Source: Cubamyces lactineus
Lineage: Eukaryota > Basidiomycota > Agaricomycetes > Polyporales > Polyporaceae
Assembly: GCA_022376465.1 (NCBI GenBank)
Contig: JACDTU010000029.1
Location: 62,001-126,000 of the forward strand
Direction of reading: 5' to 3'
Length of the DNA stretch: 64,000 bases
Made by a program: the position numbers and the translations under genes. The notes below the pieces were generated by a model. It saw nothing but the letters and a program-made list of their open reading frames with translations. It made no database searches and was not told the origin of the DNA. Positions 62,390 to 64,000 of this stretch are shown one piece after another (position 1 is the first letter of the stretch; each line of letters begins with the position of its first letter).

Positions 62390-63307
62390 TCCGGCCAGTC
62401 GTCGGGGTCCCCGAGGCGCGTCGCCACCGCCGCGATAGATAAGGTGATGTGCGTCATCCTGAGAAACGAGTAGGTGGTCATGAGCCAAACGGCCATGCAC
62501 GCAGAGCGCGCAAGGTAGCCAAGTGGTCCCGCAGGGAAGTACAGGTGCTGGGAGTCGCTGTCACTGGCCATGTATAGATGACGATGTGTGTAGACCCAGG
62601 ACTCGGCCATGTCCAAGGTGATGACGGCGACAAGAAGTTGCCAGAGGCGTTCTCGAAGGAACTGCGGCCGTGTCCCCTTGAAAGGCGGCGGGACATGAGC
62701 TACCTGTGTAACTCAGCTGGTAAGCCCCAGAGAACAGCACACACTGACCAAGCATACCTGGGCATTCGTGCCGATAAGGCGGGCGCTATACATGATGCAG
62801 AATGCGTATCCGATCCGCTTGTACAGCGGCTTGTCTGTCAGCGGCGCAGGATCTTTCAGGTAGCGGATGTCCTTCAGGGGATCAGTCACTAAGAGCATGA
62901 TGTTCAGGACTATGCCCCCATAGACTGCGCAGCCCCACCCATAGTTGTGTGGAGATGTCCCCACTGTGTACGTTGGAGCCACGTAGAACGCGGTGTAGAG
63001 CAAGCAGAGTGCTGCCACGAAGCGAATCGCGCCGGGCGGACGCAACGCTATGGTGCAAGCCAGCACGAGCTCGGGGAGAACGACGCACGTCAAGAGAGGG
63101 ATCCGGGGCCGTTCCGTCGCATACGCGCTCTCAACCGGCATGTCTATGTACTGGATACAACGGTCTAGTGCAGTAGAATCTAGCGGAGTGCGTCAAGGAT
63201 GAGTACGATACATCGCTTTCAGCGCGAGCACGGTACGTTTCATGGTGAGCTCACTTGGGCAGGGTCGATGAAGCGGTTGTAATCGCTTCCGTGCTGCGTC
63301 TTCAGCC

Positions 63308-63314
63308 TTATATA
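63308..63314 (-). promoter_or_regulatory. TATA box of the disrupted wax-synthase-like gene
   Basis: TATATAA on the minus strand about 170 bp before the ATG at 63141. Confidence 0.45.
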
Positions 63315-64000
63315 CGCTGCTGGAAACCGTTTGGGCCCGAGTTCTCTGCACTCAGGACTGGGACTACCTAGTCAGCTTCGGTCGAGATTTTTGCGGAGTT
63401 AAAGACGATGCCAGTCTGCACACTTACTTGGACTGGCACCCGGCCCAGCGTCCACCGCCTCGTAGACCTGTCGGCTCGACTTCCATGCCATACCAGAAAG
63501 TCATTCAGTAGTACTTGTATGCAGATTCAGCCTTGACCATGGCGACGACGCGCCCGCCGTTGACCGCCGACTGGTCACCAGGGAAGTGAGAAGAGAACGT
63601 CCATCTATCGACTCTGAATATTGGGTCTCCGAGTCGGGCCAGATAGTACCTCTGCTGTACGTATTATCAGCTTCGTCGTGTACTGAGAAGTTGGGACTGC
63701 TCGGCTACCTCCGCTTGACTCTCCGTATGTGCTGTCGACTGACTTTCGTGGGCGAACGTTCAAACGGCCGACGTCGTGGTAGTCGGGTCGCTTGTTATAA
63801 GAGTCGGGCGGCTCTACTGATGTCCAGCGCTTTCTCGTGTCATTAGTACAAACTAACAGACCAACAATCGTGCAAGGTTTCCTGACTCTGAGGAGAGAAA
63901 GTATCCATGTTATTCACGCGTCACCGCAGGGACGCAGAGCGTAGCAATACAGATAGGGCAGGGCAGGACGAGGGGGCAGGCAGTATATACGATAGTAGTA
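63315..64000. other. Right end of the window, no gene recognised
   Basis: Only short open frames are present, none with a recognisable domain. Confidence 0.4.

Larger units (their letters stand above)
55125..63141 (-). pseudogene. Wax-synthase-like (MBOAT) acyltransferase gene split by an LTR retrotransposon
   Basis: The 5' part is at 63141-62758 and 62703-62385 (MPVESAYATERPRIP, TVGTSPHNYGWGCAVYGG, DMAESWVYTHRHLY). The 3' part is at 55911-55864, then short exons to 55125 (WHQNLRK, EQYVSYWGKLFVRTLG, FALSALLHCMGDLM). The two parts meet in one exon, in frame, at a WPDM-FGHW sequence typical of the family, once the element and one copy of the 5-bp target duplication are set aside. The host gene is otherwise open. 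Family members are polytopic membrane enzymes that transfer acyl or acetyl groups to alcohols; the likely catalytic His is in ALLH. With 6.5 kb inserted in the exon, the gene is almost certainly non-functional in this haplotype. The substrate was never clear, since fungal members often acetylate terpenoids. Confidence 0.88.

Overview
The window reads as a nuclear segment of a filamentous basidiomycete, most likely an Agaricomycete of the wood-decay type. The signs are many introns of 45-80 bp with GTRNGT donors, a fungal cellulose-binding (CBM1) protein, a plant/fungal-type delta-12 desaturase, a QDE-2-like Argonaute, an expanded F-box family and a chromodomain Ty3/gypsy retrotransposon. Genus and species cannot be given from the sequence alone. 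Exon limits below were joined by hand and checked for reading phase, unless stated otherwise.

Layout. 1-1.4 kb: 3' part of a C2-domain protein gene. 1.8-8.4 kb: three F-box/leucine-rich paralogues, with a duplicated scrap of the C2 gene between the first two. 8.9-9.4 kb: a decayed CBM1 gene. 9.6-11.6 kb: the RNA polymerase III subunit RPC34 with an unusual charged insert. 12-15.6 kb: a fourth F-box gene followed by an intact CBM1 gene; this is a second copy of the 6.5-9.4 kb block. 16.2-18.1 kb: an EMB8/YheT-type alpha/beta hydrolase. 19.2-21.0 kb: a FAD2-type desaturase. 22.4-22.9 kb: a small secreted protein. 23.9-25.8 kb: a fifth F-box gene in inverse orientation, nearly identical over 1 kb to the fourth.

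27.2-37.4 kb is a symmetrical four-gene block: an MCT-type MFS transporter (+), GDP-mannose 4,6-dehydratase (+), GDP-L-fucose synthase (-) and a second MCT-type MFS transporter (-). The two middle genes encode the complete de novo route from GDP-mannose to GDP-L-fucose. 38.2-40.6 kb: a cyclin-box protein. 41.6-44.4 kb: a P-loop ATPase. 45.7-49.2 kb: Argonaute with a complete slicer tetrad. 49.5 kb: tRNA-Ala(CGC).

49.8-63.1 kb carries three minus-strand genes: a cytochrome P450, an M20-family amidohydrolase and a wax-synthase-like (MBOAT) acyltransferase. The last gene is split inside an exon by a 6473-bp Ty3/gypsy element with two 325-bp LTRs that look identical, a 5-bp target duplication, an intact gag and an intact pol. 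The element shows a textbook -1 frameshift heptamer at the gag end and a primer site that pairs with its own LTR, as in self-priming Tf1-type elements.

The long spaces between genes (18.1-19.2, 21.0-22.4, 26.3-27.2, 44.4-45.7 kb and others) hold only short open frames with no recognisable family.
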